Source: UBA4744 sp963718995
GTDB lineage: Bacteria; Actinomycetota; Acidimicrobiia; Spongiisociales; UBA4744
DNA: 64,000 nt
Reading direction: 5' to 3'
Assembly (NCBI GenBank): GCA_963718995.1
Contig: CAVRAP010000020.1
Coordinates: 62,001 to 126,000, forward strand
A program made the translations under genes and the position numbers. Positions 33,375-42,257 of the stretch are shown piece after piece; the first letter of the stretch is position 1, and each line of letters opens with the position of its first letter. The notes below the pieces were generated by a model. That model searched no databases, was not told where the DNA came from, and saw nothing but the letters and a program-made list of their open reading frames with translations.

Positions 33375-34866
33375 ACCTGGAGGCCGCGCTTCTTCTGCGC
33401 CACTCGTTGGGGGAGATTCGGAACCGACTCTGTCCGAGTTCTCCAGCCCCGGCAGGCGGGCCTCGTCGTTGCCTGCCCTGGACGTGCCACACCGGCCACT
33501 CGAGCTTCCCGAGGCTGCGGATCGGGTGCCCCGGCTACCGGAAGTATCTGAACACGACCTGGTCATGCACTTCACACGTCTAGCCCAGCGCAACTTCGCC
33601 GTGGATCTGGGCGCCTACCCGCTTGGGTCATGCACGATGAAGTACAACCCCAAGATATGTGATTGGGCGGGAGCCCATCCTGGCTTCGTCGGGCTGCATC
33701 CCACCACGCCGGCTCATTTGGTTCAGGGAGCGCTCGAGGTGCTTGCTCGAAACTGAACGGATCCTCTGTGACCTCACGGGGATGGCACGTGCGACATTTC
33801 AGCCGCCGGCCGGGGCGGCGGGGGAGTTGACCGGTTTGATGATCATGCGAGCCCATCATCAGGCCAACGGCGATACTCGCACCAAGATCCTGATCCCGGA
33901 CTCAGCCCACGGAACCAACCCGGCTTCGGTCACGTTGTCGGGCTACGAGGCTGTTGAGGTACCCTCGAATAGCCGCGGCATGGTTGACCTCGGAGCACTC
34001 CGTGAGGCCCTGGACGATCAGGTGGCCGGCCTCATGCTCACCAATCCGAACACCCTCGGCCTGTTCGAAGAGGAGATCCTCGAGATTGCCGAGGCGGTCC
34101 ATGGGGTCGGGGGCCTTCTCTACTACGACGGAGCCAACCTCAACGCCATCATGGGCATTGCCAGACCGGGCGACATGGGGTTCGACATTGTGCATTCCAA
34201 CCTGCACAAGACCTTCGCTACCCCGCACGGCGGTGGAGGACCGGGCGCCGGACCGGTCGCGGTTTGTGACAATCTGGTGCGGTATCTTCCCGGCCCCCTC
34301 CCGACCCGCGACGACAACTGGCGCTATCGGCTGGGAGATGCCTGCGGCCAGCGTGGGACGGGTACACGGCCACCACGGCAACTTCCTGGTGGTGTTACGC
34401 GCCCTCGTCTACATGCGAGCCCTGGGCGGAGAAGGGCTGCGCCGGGCTCGCCGAGCGGGCCGTGCTGAACGCTCGCTACCTGGAGCATCTGCTGGGCGAA
34501 CGCTATGACTTGCCGTATCCAAGTACGTGCATGCATGAGTTCGTCACCTCGGCCAAGACGATCAAGAAGGACACCGGGGTCCGGGCGATGGACATCGCCA
34601 AAGCGCTCATGGACGGCGGATACCACGCACCAACGGTCTATTTCCCGCTGATCGTCGAGGAAGCCCTCATGATCGAACCGACCGAAACGCAATCCCGGGA
34701 GACCATCGAGAATCTGGCCGCCACCCTGGTGGAGATCGCCGAGCGAGCCTACGAAGATGCCGATGCAGTGAAAGAGGCTCCGTTACGAACACCCGTCCAC
34801 CGGCCCGACGACGCCCGGGCGGCGCGTGACCTTCACGTTACGTGGTCCACGAAGGAGGAGGATTGA
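33367..34866 (+). CDS. gcvPB: glycine dehydrogenase (decarboxylating) subunit 2, frame broken three times
   Basis: The C-terminal, PLP-binding half of split glycine decarboxylase (~498 residues when joined). Pieces in order: MHFTRLAQRNFAVDLGAYPLGSCTMKYNP; QPPAGAAGELTGLMIMRAHH and DIVHSNLHKTFATPHGGGGPG (PLP Lys in HKTF); VGRVHGHHGNFLVVLRALVYMRALGGEG; AERAVLNARYLEHLLGERYDLPYPSTCMHEF to the end. Breaks fall near 33742, 34333-34335 (GGG) and ~34448 (GGG); each is repaired by deleting one base. All conserved residues are kept, so assembly error is likelier than decay. Confidence 0.9.
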
Positions 34867-34868
34867 TC

Positions 34869-35692
34869 ATGGTTGAAGCCACCGACGAAATCGGAGTCTC
34901 TGCTTCGGGCGAGCGCCAGTTGCGCAGGCACTGGTCCGGCGACGCGTCGCCGTGGGGGACTGTGTTGATCGTGCACGGCGGTGGCGAGCACAGCGCTCGC
35001 TACAACCACGTCGCCATCCAGATGGTCGAAGCGGGCCTCGACGTGCACAGCTTCGACTGGGTGGGCCATGGCGGGTCCGGGGGAAAACGCTGGCACATCG
35101 ACATGTACGAGACGTACCACGACGACCTAGCCGAGCGGATCGCCAGACGCGAATCCCGAACACGCCGTTTGTGCTCTACGGGCATTCGATGGGCGGGCTC
35201 ATTGCTCTCGGGTACTGCCTGACGCCGAACCGAGGTGCCCGACCTGCTGGTCGCCACCTCGCCCTGGTTGGAGACGGCGGCTCCCGGACTGCTCAAGGCG
35301 GTCGTGCCGCTGCTAGCCAGGATCGCGCCCGAATCTGCGCCTGGACGGTGGTCTGAAAGGCGAGCAACTGGCTCGCGACCCCGCCGTGGGCGAGGCCTAC
35401 TTCGCCGATCCGCTGGTCGAGACGAAGATCACGGCGGCGTGGGGAGCGGCGACGTTTGCGCGAGCAGGCACAAGTGCGAGCCGGGTTGAGCAAGCTGTCG
35501 GTACCGGTATTTGTCGTGCACGGCGGAGCCGACACCATCGCCCATCCCCGCGCCAGTGCCCCCCTCGGCGAGTTGCCAGACGCAGAACGCCGGTTGTACC
35601 CATCGCTCCAGCACGAAACGCACAACGAACCAGAAGGGCCGGAAATCATTGCAGCCGTCATTGAATGGCTCCGGCAGCGGATCTCCCCCTAG
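34869..35692 (+). CDS. alpha/beta hydrolase, monoacylglycerol-lipase-like, frame broken about four times
   Basis: A lysophospholipase/monoglyceride lipase-type hydrolase (~275 residues when joined). Pieces: GTVLIVHGGGEHSARYNHVA and FDWVGHGGSGGKR; FVLYGHSMGGLIALGYCL (nucleophile Ser in GHSMG); VPDLLVATSPWLETAAP; LDGGLKGEQLARDPAVGEAYFADPLVETKITAAW; LSKLSVPVFVVHGGADTI (acid) and LQHETHNEPEG (His). Breaks lie near 35146, 35229, 35331 and 35457; the last three are single extra bases. ATG 34869 has AAGGAGGA upstream. The stop overlaps the adenosine deaminase stop (CTAG). Confidence 0.78.
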
Positions 35693-36738
35693 ACCCCGGC
35701 CATCTCGTACCCGGGGCGGATTCGTTCGGTCAGGATTCGTTCCTTGGTTGGGAGCGAGCAGAACGCCGCACGCATCGCCGTCTCGGTAACCTGCTGCAGG
35801 TCCCGGACGGCGAACTCATGATGCTCGGCTACGAGCGCAAACTCATCCGACATCGAGGTTCTGCTCATCAACCGGTTGTCGGTGTTCAGCGTTATCGCAA
35901 ACCCGGCTCGATGGAGAGCACCGACCGGGTGGTCGGCGGGGGTCGGGTAATCGCCTGTGTGAAGGTTCGACGTCACGCAGATTTCCAGCGGCACCTGATG
36001 ATCACGCACATACGACGCCAGTTTCCCGAGTGCCACGATCTCGCCATCCTCCAGGACACAGTCGTCGACGATGTGAACTCCGTGTCCGATGCGATGCGCG
36101 CCGCACCGCTGCAGGGCACGCCACACACTGTCCGGTCCGTCTGCTTCGCCGGCGTGGATCGTCAGAGACATGGAGGCTTCCCGCACATGGCGGCAAGCAG
36201 GCAGATGGTCGTCTGCCGGAAAGCCGCGTTCGGCTCCGGCCAGATCGAAACCGACGACACCCTGCTGCTCGAGGTCGGTGGCCAGGCGTGCCACTTCCAG
36301 GGAGTCCGTACCGGTGCGCATGGCGACCAGGATCAAACCGGTCTCGAGGTCCGTCTCTTTCCGGCCCAGGCGCAGACCGGACAGAGCTGCCTGGACCACC
36401 TGGCGCCTATCAAGGCCGGCGGCTGTGCATAGCGATGGGGCGAACCTGACCTCGGCGTACACCACGCCATCGGCTGCAAGGTCAACCACCGACTCGTAGG
36501 CCACTCGCTCGATGGCGGGCATGGTCTGCATAACCCCGACGGTATGACGGAAGGACTCGAGGTAGCGTTCCAGCGACCCGGACTCGCCCTGGTCGAACCA
36601 GTCGGCCAGCGCCATCGGATCGTCGCTGGGCAACCCGGCGTAGTTCAGGTCCCGAGCGAGGTCCACAATGGTGTCGATTCGGAGACCGCCGTCGAGGTGC
36701 TCGTGAAGCAGGGCTTTCGGTAACTGGTTGTACTGCAT
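35689..36738 (-). CDS. add: adenosine deaminase
   Basis: A 349-residue adenosine deaminase (adenosine to inosine + ammonia). Zinc and catalytic motifs: ALLHEHLDGGLR (HxH), SLTIHAGEADGPDSVW (His and Glu), HRIGHGVHIVDD (catalytic His) and ITLNTDNRLMS (Asp). The NTDN form, with Asn after the zinc Asp, is one I associate with actinobacterial Add. It shares a CTAG stop overlap with the convergent hydrolase and is followed upstream by the GNAT gene. A second family member lies at 58871. Confidence 0.93.
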   Translation of the reverse strand: MQYNQLPKALLHEHLDGGLRIDTIVDLARDLNYAGLPSDDPMALADWFDQGESGSLERYLESFRHTVGVMQTMPAIERVAYESVVDLAADGVVYAEVRFAPSLCTAAGLDRRQVVQAALSGLRLGRKETDLETGLILVAMRTGTDSLEVARLATDLEQQGVVGFDLAGAERGFPADDHLPACRHVREASMSLTIHAGEADGPDSVWRALQRCGAHRIGHGVHIVDDCVLEDGEIVALGKLASYVRDHQVPLEICVTSNLHTGDYPTPADHPVGALHRAGFAITLNTDNRLMSRTSMSDEFALVAEHHEFAVRDLQQVTETAMRAAFCSLPTKERILTERIRPGYEMAGV

Positions 36739-36747
36739 CGAGCCAGA

Positions 36748-37302
36748 TTATCCCAGAAACCGGGCGGCGGGTTGATGATCCATCGATGGCGCATGGTGGG
36801 TGGCTCCCTGCCACCAGCGCCGTTCGATGATGCGCTCCCCGTAGAGAGTCACCCCGATGGTCTCACCCGGTACGAACCCGTTGGCTTCGTAGAAGCTCTC
36901 AGCTGCCTGACTGCCGAGGACGACGTCGGCGATGATCGGCAGGGGAGGGGCGAGCGATCGAATCCAGTTGAGGAGCAGTCTGCCGGCTCCGCGCCGGCGA
37001 TAGTCCGGATCTGTGCAGAGAGCGCTAACCACGATCTGATCGTCCTCGATGAAGGCGTCGGCAAATGCCGCGACCACGTCATCGTCGATGGCGAGGTAGA
37101 TGGGGTGGTCTTCCCAGCGTTGCCGCAGGGCCGCCGGGGAATAGGCCGCGGCCAACCATTGGGCGACCGTTTCGGTTCGGAGGAGTCCGGCGTAGGCCGC
37201 TTGCCACGATCCTGCGGCGATCGCGGCCACCTCGACGAGATCAGAAGGCTCAGCCCTGCGGATGATCACCCATCCCAAGCTAGTCCCGGTCGAGCGAGCC
37301 AT
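36748..37302 (-). CDS. GNAT-family N-acetyltransferase
   Basis: A 184-residue GNAT acetyltransferase. WVIIRRAEPSDLVEVAAIAAGSWQAAYAGLL opens the fold, the acetyl-CoA loop is VSALCTDPDYRRRGAGRLLLNWI, and SQAAESFYEANGFVPGE is the usual C-terminal helix. The substrate is unknown. The frame extends to 37392, but that would overlap the yajQ start; ATG 37302 leaves a complete domain and a ~55-base divergent promoter region. Confidence 0.85.
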   Translation of the reverse strand: MARSTGTSLGWVIIRRAEPSDLVEVAAIAAGSWQAAYAGLLRTETVAQWLAAAYSPAALRQRWEDHPIYLAIDDDVVAAFADAFIEDDQIVVSALCTDPDYRRRGAGRLLLNWIRSLAPPLPIIADVVLGSQAAESFYEANGFVPGETIGVTLYGERIIERRWWQGATHHAPSMDHQPAARFLG

Positions 37303-37357
37303 GTGCACGTCGCCGGCAGGTTCTGCAACCGGCCCAAGATGCACTAACGTCGTGGGC

Positions 37358-37843
37358 ATGCCCAGCTTTGACGTGGTTTCAGAAGTCGACACCCAGGAAG
37401 TACGGAACGCCGTCGATCAGGCCGCCCGCGAGACAAGAACGCGCTACGACTTCAAAGGTACCGACACCGAGATTCGCCTCTCTGAGGACGGGATTGTGGT
37501 CGAGTCGTCGTCGGAGGCCCGACTCGAAGCTGCAGTCGTCGTCCTGAAGGAGAAACTGGTCCGGCGCCAGGTTTCGATGAAGTCCCTGTCTGGAGGCGAG
37601 CCAAAAGAAGTTGGCAGGGCCAGGTTCCGGGCGGAGTTTTCGCTCAACCAGGGGATCGATCAGGACTCTGCCAAGGAACTCGCCAAGCAGGTGCGGGATC
37701 TCAAGATGAAGGTGCAAGCGCAAGTGCATGGCGACCGGGTGCGGATCACCGGCAAGAAGCGAGACGATCTGCAAGAAGTCATAGCGGTTTTCAAGGAACT
37801 CGACTACAAGTTGCCACTCCAATTCATCAACTTCCGGGATTAG
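37358..37843 (+). CDS. yajQ: YajQ-family nucleotide-binding protein (UPF0234)
   Basis: A 161-residue YajQ protein, of normal length: MPSFDVVSEVDTQEVRNAVDQAARETRTRYDFKGT, then KEVGRARFRAEFSLNQGIDQDSAKELAKQVRDLKMKVQAQVHGDRVRITGKKRDDLQEVI and the ending PLQFINFRD. Family members bind nucleotides, and some bind cyclic-di-GMP; the role here is open. ATG 37358 gives the standard N-terminus. It diverges from the GNAT gene. Confidence 0.93.
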   Translation: MPSFDVVSEVDTQEVRNAVDQAARETRTRYDFKGTDTEIRLSEDGIVVESSSEARLEAAVVVLKEKLVRRQVSMKSLSGGEPKEVGRARFRAEFSLNQGIDQDSAKELAKQVRDLKMKVQAQVHGDRVRITGKKRDDLQEVIAVFKELDYKLPLQFINFRD

Positions 37844-37880
37844 GAGAAGGTGGGGCCCGTTCGATGGCACCTGTCCACCC

Positions 37881-38528
37881 ATGCCCGTAACGGAGATCAT
37901 CGGGTACCTGGCGTCGGCGGTCATCGTCACCTCGTTGACGATGACCTCGGTGTTGAAGCTGCGCATCATCGGATTGGTCGGCGCGACCAGCTTCGGCCTG
38001 TACGGGGTGTTGATCGGAGCGGTCCCGGTGATCATCACGAACGTGGTCATCATGGGGGTTCACGCCTTCTACCTCCGTGAGATGCTCGGCGTCAAGGAGT
38101 ACTTCACGCTGCTGGAAGTCCAGGCCGGATCGGCCTATCTCCGCTACTTCATCGAGTTCCATGGTGATGAGATTCGACGTCGTCTACCCGGCTTCACACT
38201 CCGGGACTCACCGACCCATCTGCGGGTTTTCATCCTGCGCGATGCCGTGCCGGCCGGGTTGCTGATCGCCGATTGCCGACCGGACGGGTCGATGCTCATC
38301 GATCTGGACTTCGTCGTTCCCGAGTATCGAGACTTCAAGATCGCTCGATATCTCTTCACGCCAGGTTCGGGCGCCTTGGCCGGACGTGAGATTTCCCGGG
38401 TGTTCAGTCCGCCCGGTACGGAGGCAAACCAGCGCTACCTGCGCCGCATGGGGTTTGTAGAGACCCGGTCGTCGGAGCATCCGGACCATTTCGAACTCAC
38501 CGTGGCCGCCGATAAGGCGCGCCCGTAA
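37881..38528 (+). CDS. membrane protein with YgjV-like N-terminus and GNAT-like C-terminus
   Basis: A 215-residue two-part protein. Residues 1-~72 form three hydrophobic segments (EIIGYLASAVIVTSLTM, RIIGLVGATSFGLYGVLIGAV, IITNVVIMGVHAFYLREM) in the pattern of YgjV-type inner-membrane proteins. Residues ~85-215 look like a reduced GNAT acetyltransferase (AGLLIADCRPDGSMLIDLDFVVPEYRDFKIARYLF, then RYLRRMGFVETRS). The acetyl-CoA loop is weak, so activity is uncertain. It is followed by yqgE 24 bases after its stop. Confidence 0.65.
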   Translation: MPVTEIIGYLASAVIVTSLTMTSVLKLRIIGLVGATSFGLYGVLIGAVPVIITNVVIMGVHAFYLREMLGVKEYFTLLEVQAGSAYLRYFIEFHGDEIRRRLPGFTLRDSPTHLRVFILRDAVPAGLLIADCRPDGSMLIDLDFVVPEYRDFKIARYLFTPGSGALAGREISRVFSPPGTEANQRYLRRMGFVETRSSEHPDHFELTVAADKARP

Positions 38529-38551
38529 GCCGCCCGTGGCAAGATGAGTCC

Positions 38552-39103
38552 ATGAGCGAGAATCTGACCGGCAGGCTGCTGGTTGCTGCTCCGCACATGT
38601 TCGACCCGAACTTCACCCGCGGGGTCGTCCTCGTTTGTGATGACAACGAGCAAGGGGCTTTGGGCCTGATCGTCAATCGACCGACCGACTCGGAAGTCTT
38701 CGACTACCTACCGGACTGGGCGTTCCTGGTGGCGGAACCGGCGGTCGTCTTCGAAGGGGGTCCTGTCGAGCGGGAGGTGGCGATTGGCCTTGCGACGTGT
38801 ACCGATGGTCACCCACCGAACGGGTACACCAGGATCATCGAAGGCCTCGGCCTGCTGGATCTCGGGTCGGACCCGGCCGCAGCAACCGGCATCGAACTCC
38901 TGCGAATCTTCAGCGGCTACTCGGGATGGGAAGCGGGCCAGTTGGACGAGGAGATTGCGGCCGGCGGTTGGATAGTCGTGCCGTCCGAACCGGGTGACGG
39001 CTTTTCGTTGACACCGACCGGGTTATGGCACGCCACCCTGAGGCGGCAGGGCGGCCGGTTGGCGGTGTACGCGAACTTCCCACGTGACCCGAATCTGAAT
39101 TGA
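38552..39103 (+). CDS. YqgE/AlgH family protein (UPF0301)
   Basis: A 183-residue UPF0301 protein: ENLTGRLLVAAPHMFDPNFTRGVVLVCDDNEQGALGLIVNRPT, then VVFEGGPVEREVAIGL and FSGYSGWEAGQLDEEIAAGGW are the conserved blocks. The biochemical role is unknown in the family. ATG 38552 is the start. Confidence 0.93.
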   Translation: MSENLTGRLLVAAPHMFDPNFTRGVVLVCDDNEQGALGLIVNRPTDSEVFDYLPDWAFLVAEPAVVFEGGPVEREVAIGLATCTDGHPPNGYTRIIEGLGLLDLGSDPAAATGIELLRIFSGYSGWEAGQLDEEIAAGGWIVVPSEPGDGFSLTPTGLWHATLRRQGGRLAVYANFPRDPNLN

Positions 39104-39150
39104 CGAATCGGTAACCGGGAACTCTGGTCGGCAAGCAGTATCCTCGCCCG

Positions 39151-39852
39151 GTGTCAACTACCGTGCCCCGGCTCCGCAAGTCGCTGAAGAAGCAAGCTCC
39201 CAACCTGGCCGTTGAGCGCCGCATGTGGAGCCTGGGCCATCAGGTTGTGGTCGGGGTCGACGAGGTGGGCCGTGGAGCGTGGGCCGGACCGCTCAGCGTC
39301 GGGGCGGCCGTTGTCCCACAAGATTCTCGAGTTTACAAAATTCGGGACTCAAAAGTCCTCACCGAGAAGGAACGAGAGGCCCTGTTTGACCGCGTCTCCG
39401 ATTGGTGCGTTGCCTGGGCCGTTGGTCACGCCAGCCATGAGGAATGTGACGAACTGGGCATGTCGGCGGCCCAGCGACTGGCGGCCCGGCGGGCCCTTGC
39501 GGCTCTCGGTGTCCGGCCCGACCGGGTCCTGATCGACGGCAACTGGGACTTCGTCGGAGGTGGGCGAACCAGCCTGATTGTCAAAGGCGACGCAACCACC
39601 GTCTCGATCTCCGCCGCTTCGGTCCTCGCCAAGGTCACCCGGGACCGCATCATGCGGGCCGAAGCGGTGAACTATCCGGCCTTCAACTTCGAAGGCAATA
39701 AGGGGTATCCATGCCCGGTCCACAAGGCCGCTCTGCAGGCGTGGGGACCGACCACCCTGCATCGTCGATCCTGGGCTTTCATGGACGGCCTGATCTGGCC
39801 GGGGATCCGCCGCTTCCATCGCCCGGATGCCCAGGGGTCCTTGTTCAACTGA
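39151..39852 (+). CDS. rnhB: ribonuclease HII
   Basis: A 233-residue RNase HII, which removes RNA primers and single ribonucleotides from DNA. VVGVDEVGRGAWAGPLSVGAAVV carries the DEVGRG metal ligands. RVLIDGNWDF and KGDATTVSISAASVLAKVTRDRIM carry further active-site residues. GTG 39151 leaves a ~30-residue basic N-terminal extension; no other good start is nearer the domain. Confidence 0.94.
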   Translation: MSTTVPRLRKSLKKQAPNLAVERRMWSLGHQVVVGVDEVGRGAWAGPLSVGAAVVPQDSRVYKIRDSKVLTEKEREALFDRVSDWCVAWAVGHASHEECDELGMSAAQRLAARRALAALGVRPDRVLIDGNWDFVGGGRTSLIVKGDATTVSISAASVLAKVTRDRIMRAEAVNYPAFNFEGNKGYPCPVHKAALQAWGPTTLHRRSWAFMDGLIWPGIRRFHRPDAQGSLFN

Positions 39853-39895
39853 TATCCGCTACATCGCGACACCCGGCCGGTACGCTCCGTGCGAT

Positions 39896-40912
39896 ATGGG
39901 ATTTCGACGCCTCCTGCCCATCCTTCTCGTGGGATTGTTGCTTCCGGTCGTGGTGCCGGGAGCATCGCCCGCCGCCGGCGCCCAAACCGAGGTCGATCGT
40001 GCGGCCGAGGAGGTAGCGCGGGCGGCCGCGCAACGGGCCGACGCTCAAGCTGAGGTAGACGCGTGGGCGGTCCGGCGCGGCACAGTCGAGGATCAGGTGC
40101 TGGCCGCCCTGTTCTCGCTCCAACAAACCAACGAGGAGCTCGAAGGTGTCGCCTTCGGCGTCTTTGATCTGCGCGAAGCGGTTTTCGACGCCGAGGCCCG
40201 GGTCCGCCATTTGCGGGAGGTCACCGAGATGAGGGCCGTTGAGGCCTATATGGATGGCACAACACCCGGTGTGCTTTCTATCTGGTCGGCTTCGAATTTC
40301 GAACAGACCGCTTTGCTGGAGGAAACAGCCGCCTCGGCTCGTCGGGAGGATGCGATCGAATTGTCCAACCTGGCGGCCGAGCGGGATCACCTTGCTGGGC
40401 TGCAAGGTGCTTATGAAAGTACTCAAGACCGTCTGCGAACACTTCGAGCCGAGATTGAGAGCGAGGGCCGGGCGCTCCAGGAGTTGTTCGTGGTCGTCGA
40501 TGCCAGGTTTGTCGCCTCCTACCTGGGATTGCGGCAAGCGGACGCTTCATACCTCCAGGCGGTGAGCGAGGCGGAGGCCGCTGAACGACGCCGGGCAGCC
40601 CTGGCCGGAGTCGAGACCTGGCGCCCGCTCGTGCAGCAATACTTCCCGGCAGACCTCGTCGAAGAAGCGCTGGCCGTGATGCAATGCGAGAGCGGCGGCA
40701 ATCCGGATGCGGTGCACTCGGAATCTGACGCAACCGGGCTCTTCCAGTTCTTGGCGGGCACCTGGGCTTTCTCCAGTATCCAGGCTGGTTTCCCCGGAGC
40801 AAGCCGGTTTGATGCCGAGGCGAATGTGGCTGCGGCATCCTGGCTGGTGGGTTACTCCATCAGGACCGGGCACCCGCGAGGGTCGTGGGGTCACTGGGTG
40901 TGCCAGCCGTAG
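39896..40912 (+). CDS. secreted coiled-coil protein with lytic transglycosylase-like domain
   Basis: A 338-residue exported protein. The signal peptide is residues 1-~28 (LLPILLVGLLLPVVVPGASPAAGAQ). A long coiled coil (~30-225) is rich in Glu/Ala/Arg. A compact SLT/lysozyme-like domain (~235-338) has the likely catalytic Glu in MQCESGGNPDAVHSES, followed by TGLFQFLAGTWAF. The layout resembles cell-wall hydrolases whose coiled coil responds to division or FtsEX-type partners; that link is inference. ATG 39896 is used because it starts the signal peptide. Confidence 0.82.
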   Translation: MGFRRLLPILLVGLLLPVVVPGASPAAGAQTEVDRAAEEVARAAAQRADAQAEVDAWAVRRGTVEDQVLAALFSLQQTNEELEGVAFGVFDLREAVFDAEARVRHLREVTEMRAVEAYMDGTTPGVLSIWSASNFEQTALLEETAASARREDAIELSNLAAERDHLAGLQGAYESTQDRLRTLRAEIESEGRALQELFVVVDARFVASYLGLRQADASYLQAVSEAEAAERRRAALAGVETWRPLVQQYFPADLVEEALAVMQCESGGNPDAVHSESDATGLFQFLAGTWAFSSIQAGFPGASRFDAEANVAAASWLVGYSIRTGHPRGSWGHWVCQP

Positions 40913-40936
40913 GTGGGCGGCCCGGCCGAGGTGCGA

Positions 40937-42118
40937 TTACTCGTTGGAGGCGTGCACGCCTCGCTTGGCCTTGCGGAGGTTCTTCCAGCGGGTTGCCAGG
41001 TCGCCGCCGTCGATATCGTTGATATCGAATTCGTCCTCTGTCTCATCCTCGTCGGGTTCGTCTTCTTCGCCCGACGTTTCGTCGGCTGACGTTTCGTCGG
41101 CCCGTTTACTCTCGGCGGCTTCTGCTTCGTGGAGGCGGTGCAACTCCTCGAGGAGTGGCACCGGGTCGTCCTCATCCTCGTCGCCGGCGCCTGCGCCGTC
41201 CTGGTCGGTCGCTTCGCCGTCGACCGGGAGCCAGGTCGGCCCATCGGGGTCGGCCTCGGGTTCGTCTCCAGCTTCCTGCTCGATTGCTGCTGCTTCTACC
41301 GGCACAGGTTGTTCCATGTCTATGTCGATCGGGTCGTCGACCGGAGCGGCTTGGACAATGTCGTGTTCATGGTGACCGGTTGCGGCTTCGGCTACCCCGG
41401 AGAGCAGTTCGTTGGCTGCCACCGACGCATGTGAGATCTCGGTGTTGATGAACTCGATCAGTCCGCGTTGGGTGAGTTCGGCCACCTTCTTGGCGGCGGC
41501 AAATTCGAAAATCTTCAACTTCTGGGCGATCTCATCAATGGTCGTTGAAACTCCGGTTACGGCCAGCAAAGCCCAATCCCTCCGACCCAGGGTGATTTGC
41601 TCGACTTCCTGGAGGCGTGGTGCCATCCGAAACGGGGCCGTAGCCGACGGTACTACTTCAAAGACACGGGCCCAGGCCGTCGATCGGGCCGTTGACTGAT
41701 TGATCATGTCCTCGACGTCGAACGAGTAGGGGATCTCGCGACGGCTCCTGATGTCAACATCAAAGCGGAAGCGGCCCTCACTGACTCGCAGCAAACGGCT
41801 CATCACCTCGACGACCATCTGTTCCAGAAAGCGGTTAAAGGCCTCCGGATTGCTCTCCAGCAGCTCGTTGAGGTCGACGACGCGGCGGTCGTCCGTCGAG
41901 CCGACGTAATCGGCACGATATTCCATATGCAGTAGGTCATCGATAGGGTCGTTCTCGTTGCGGGTCGTGGCGAAGGCAATGCGACCGTCCACGATGAAGA
42001 CGCGCCCGGAAGGCGAGGCGTCTTCAACACGGAGCAAGCCGGATTTGGCAGACGAAGCGATGAGTCGAAGGACATCGGGCAACGCAACGGTGTCAAGGCT
42101 GCCATTCAGCATCGTCAC
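40937..42118 (-). CDS. DUF4388-domain protein with long acidic tail
   Basis: A 393-residue protein. The N-terminal DUF4388 (PatA-like) domain MLNGSLDTVALPDVLRLIASSAKSGLLRVEDASPSGRVFIVDGRIAFA covers ~residues 1-110. A middle region with a winged-helix look follows (WALLAVTGVSTTIDEIAQKLKIFEFAAAKKVAELTQRGLIEF), then a highly acidic tail (~270-380) ending in a basic WKNLRKAKRG patch. Such proteins often act in signalling to motility or polarity systems; the role here is unknown. GTG 42118 has GAGGAG ~10 bases upstream; ATG 42112 is equally plausible. Confidence 0.72.
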   Translation of the reverse strand: MTMLNGSLDTVALPDVLRLIASSAKSGLLRVEDASPSGRVFIVDGRIAFATTRNENDPIDDLLHMEYRADYVGSTDDRRVVDLNELLESNPEAFNRFLEQMVVEVMSRLLRVSEGRFRFDVDIRSRREIPYSFDVEDMINQSTARSTAWARVFEVVPSATAPFRMAPRLQEVEQITLGRRDWALLAVTGVSTTIDEIAQKLKIFEFAAAKKVAELTQRGLIEFINTEISHASVAANELLSGVAEAATGHHEHDIVQAAPVDDPIDIDMEQPVPVEAAAIEQEAGDEPEADPDGPTWLPVDGEATDQDGAGAGDEDEDDPVPLLEELHRLHEAEAAESKRADETSADETSGEEDEPDEDETEDEFDINDIDGGDLATRWKNLRKAKRGVHASNE

Positions 42119-42257
42119 GGCGGAGCTTCTCCTCGGTTGAACGACTTCTCTCTGGTTTCTATCGGCTGCTCGAGGTTCGACCTGAAGCATGTCAATGCTC
42201 AGGATCTGACCCGGCGCCGTAAGCTGGCAGGGCCGCCACCGCTGGAGGAACACAAAC

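Noticed and set aside
26200..35470. Programmed +1 frameshifting as the cause of the many breaks
   Set aside because: The sites share no slippery sequence or downstream structure that I can see and fall at arbitrary points in unrelated genes; insertion errors explain them more simply.
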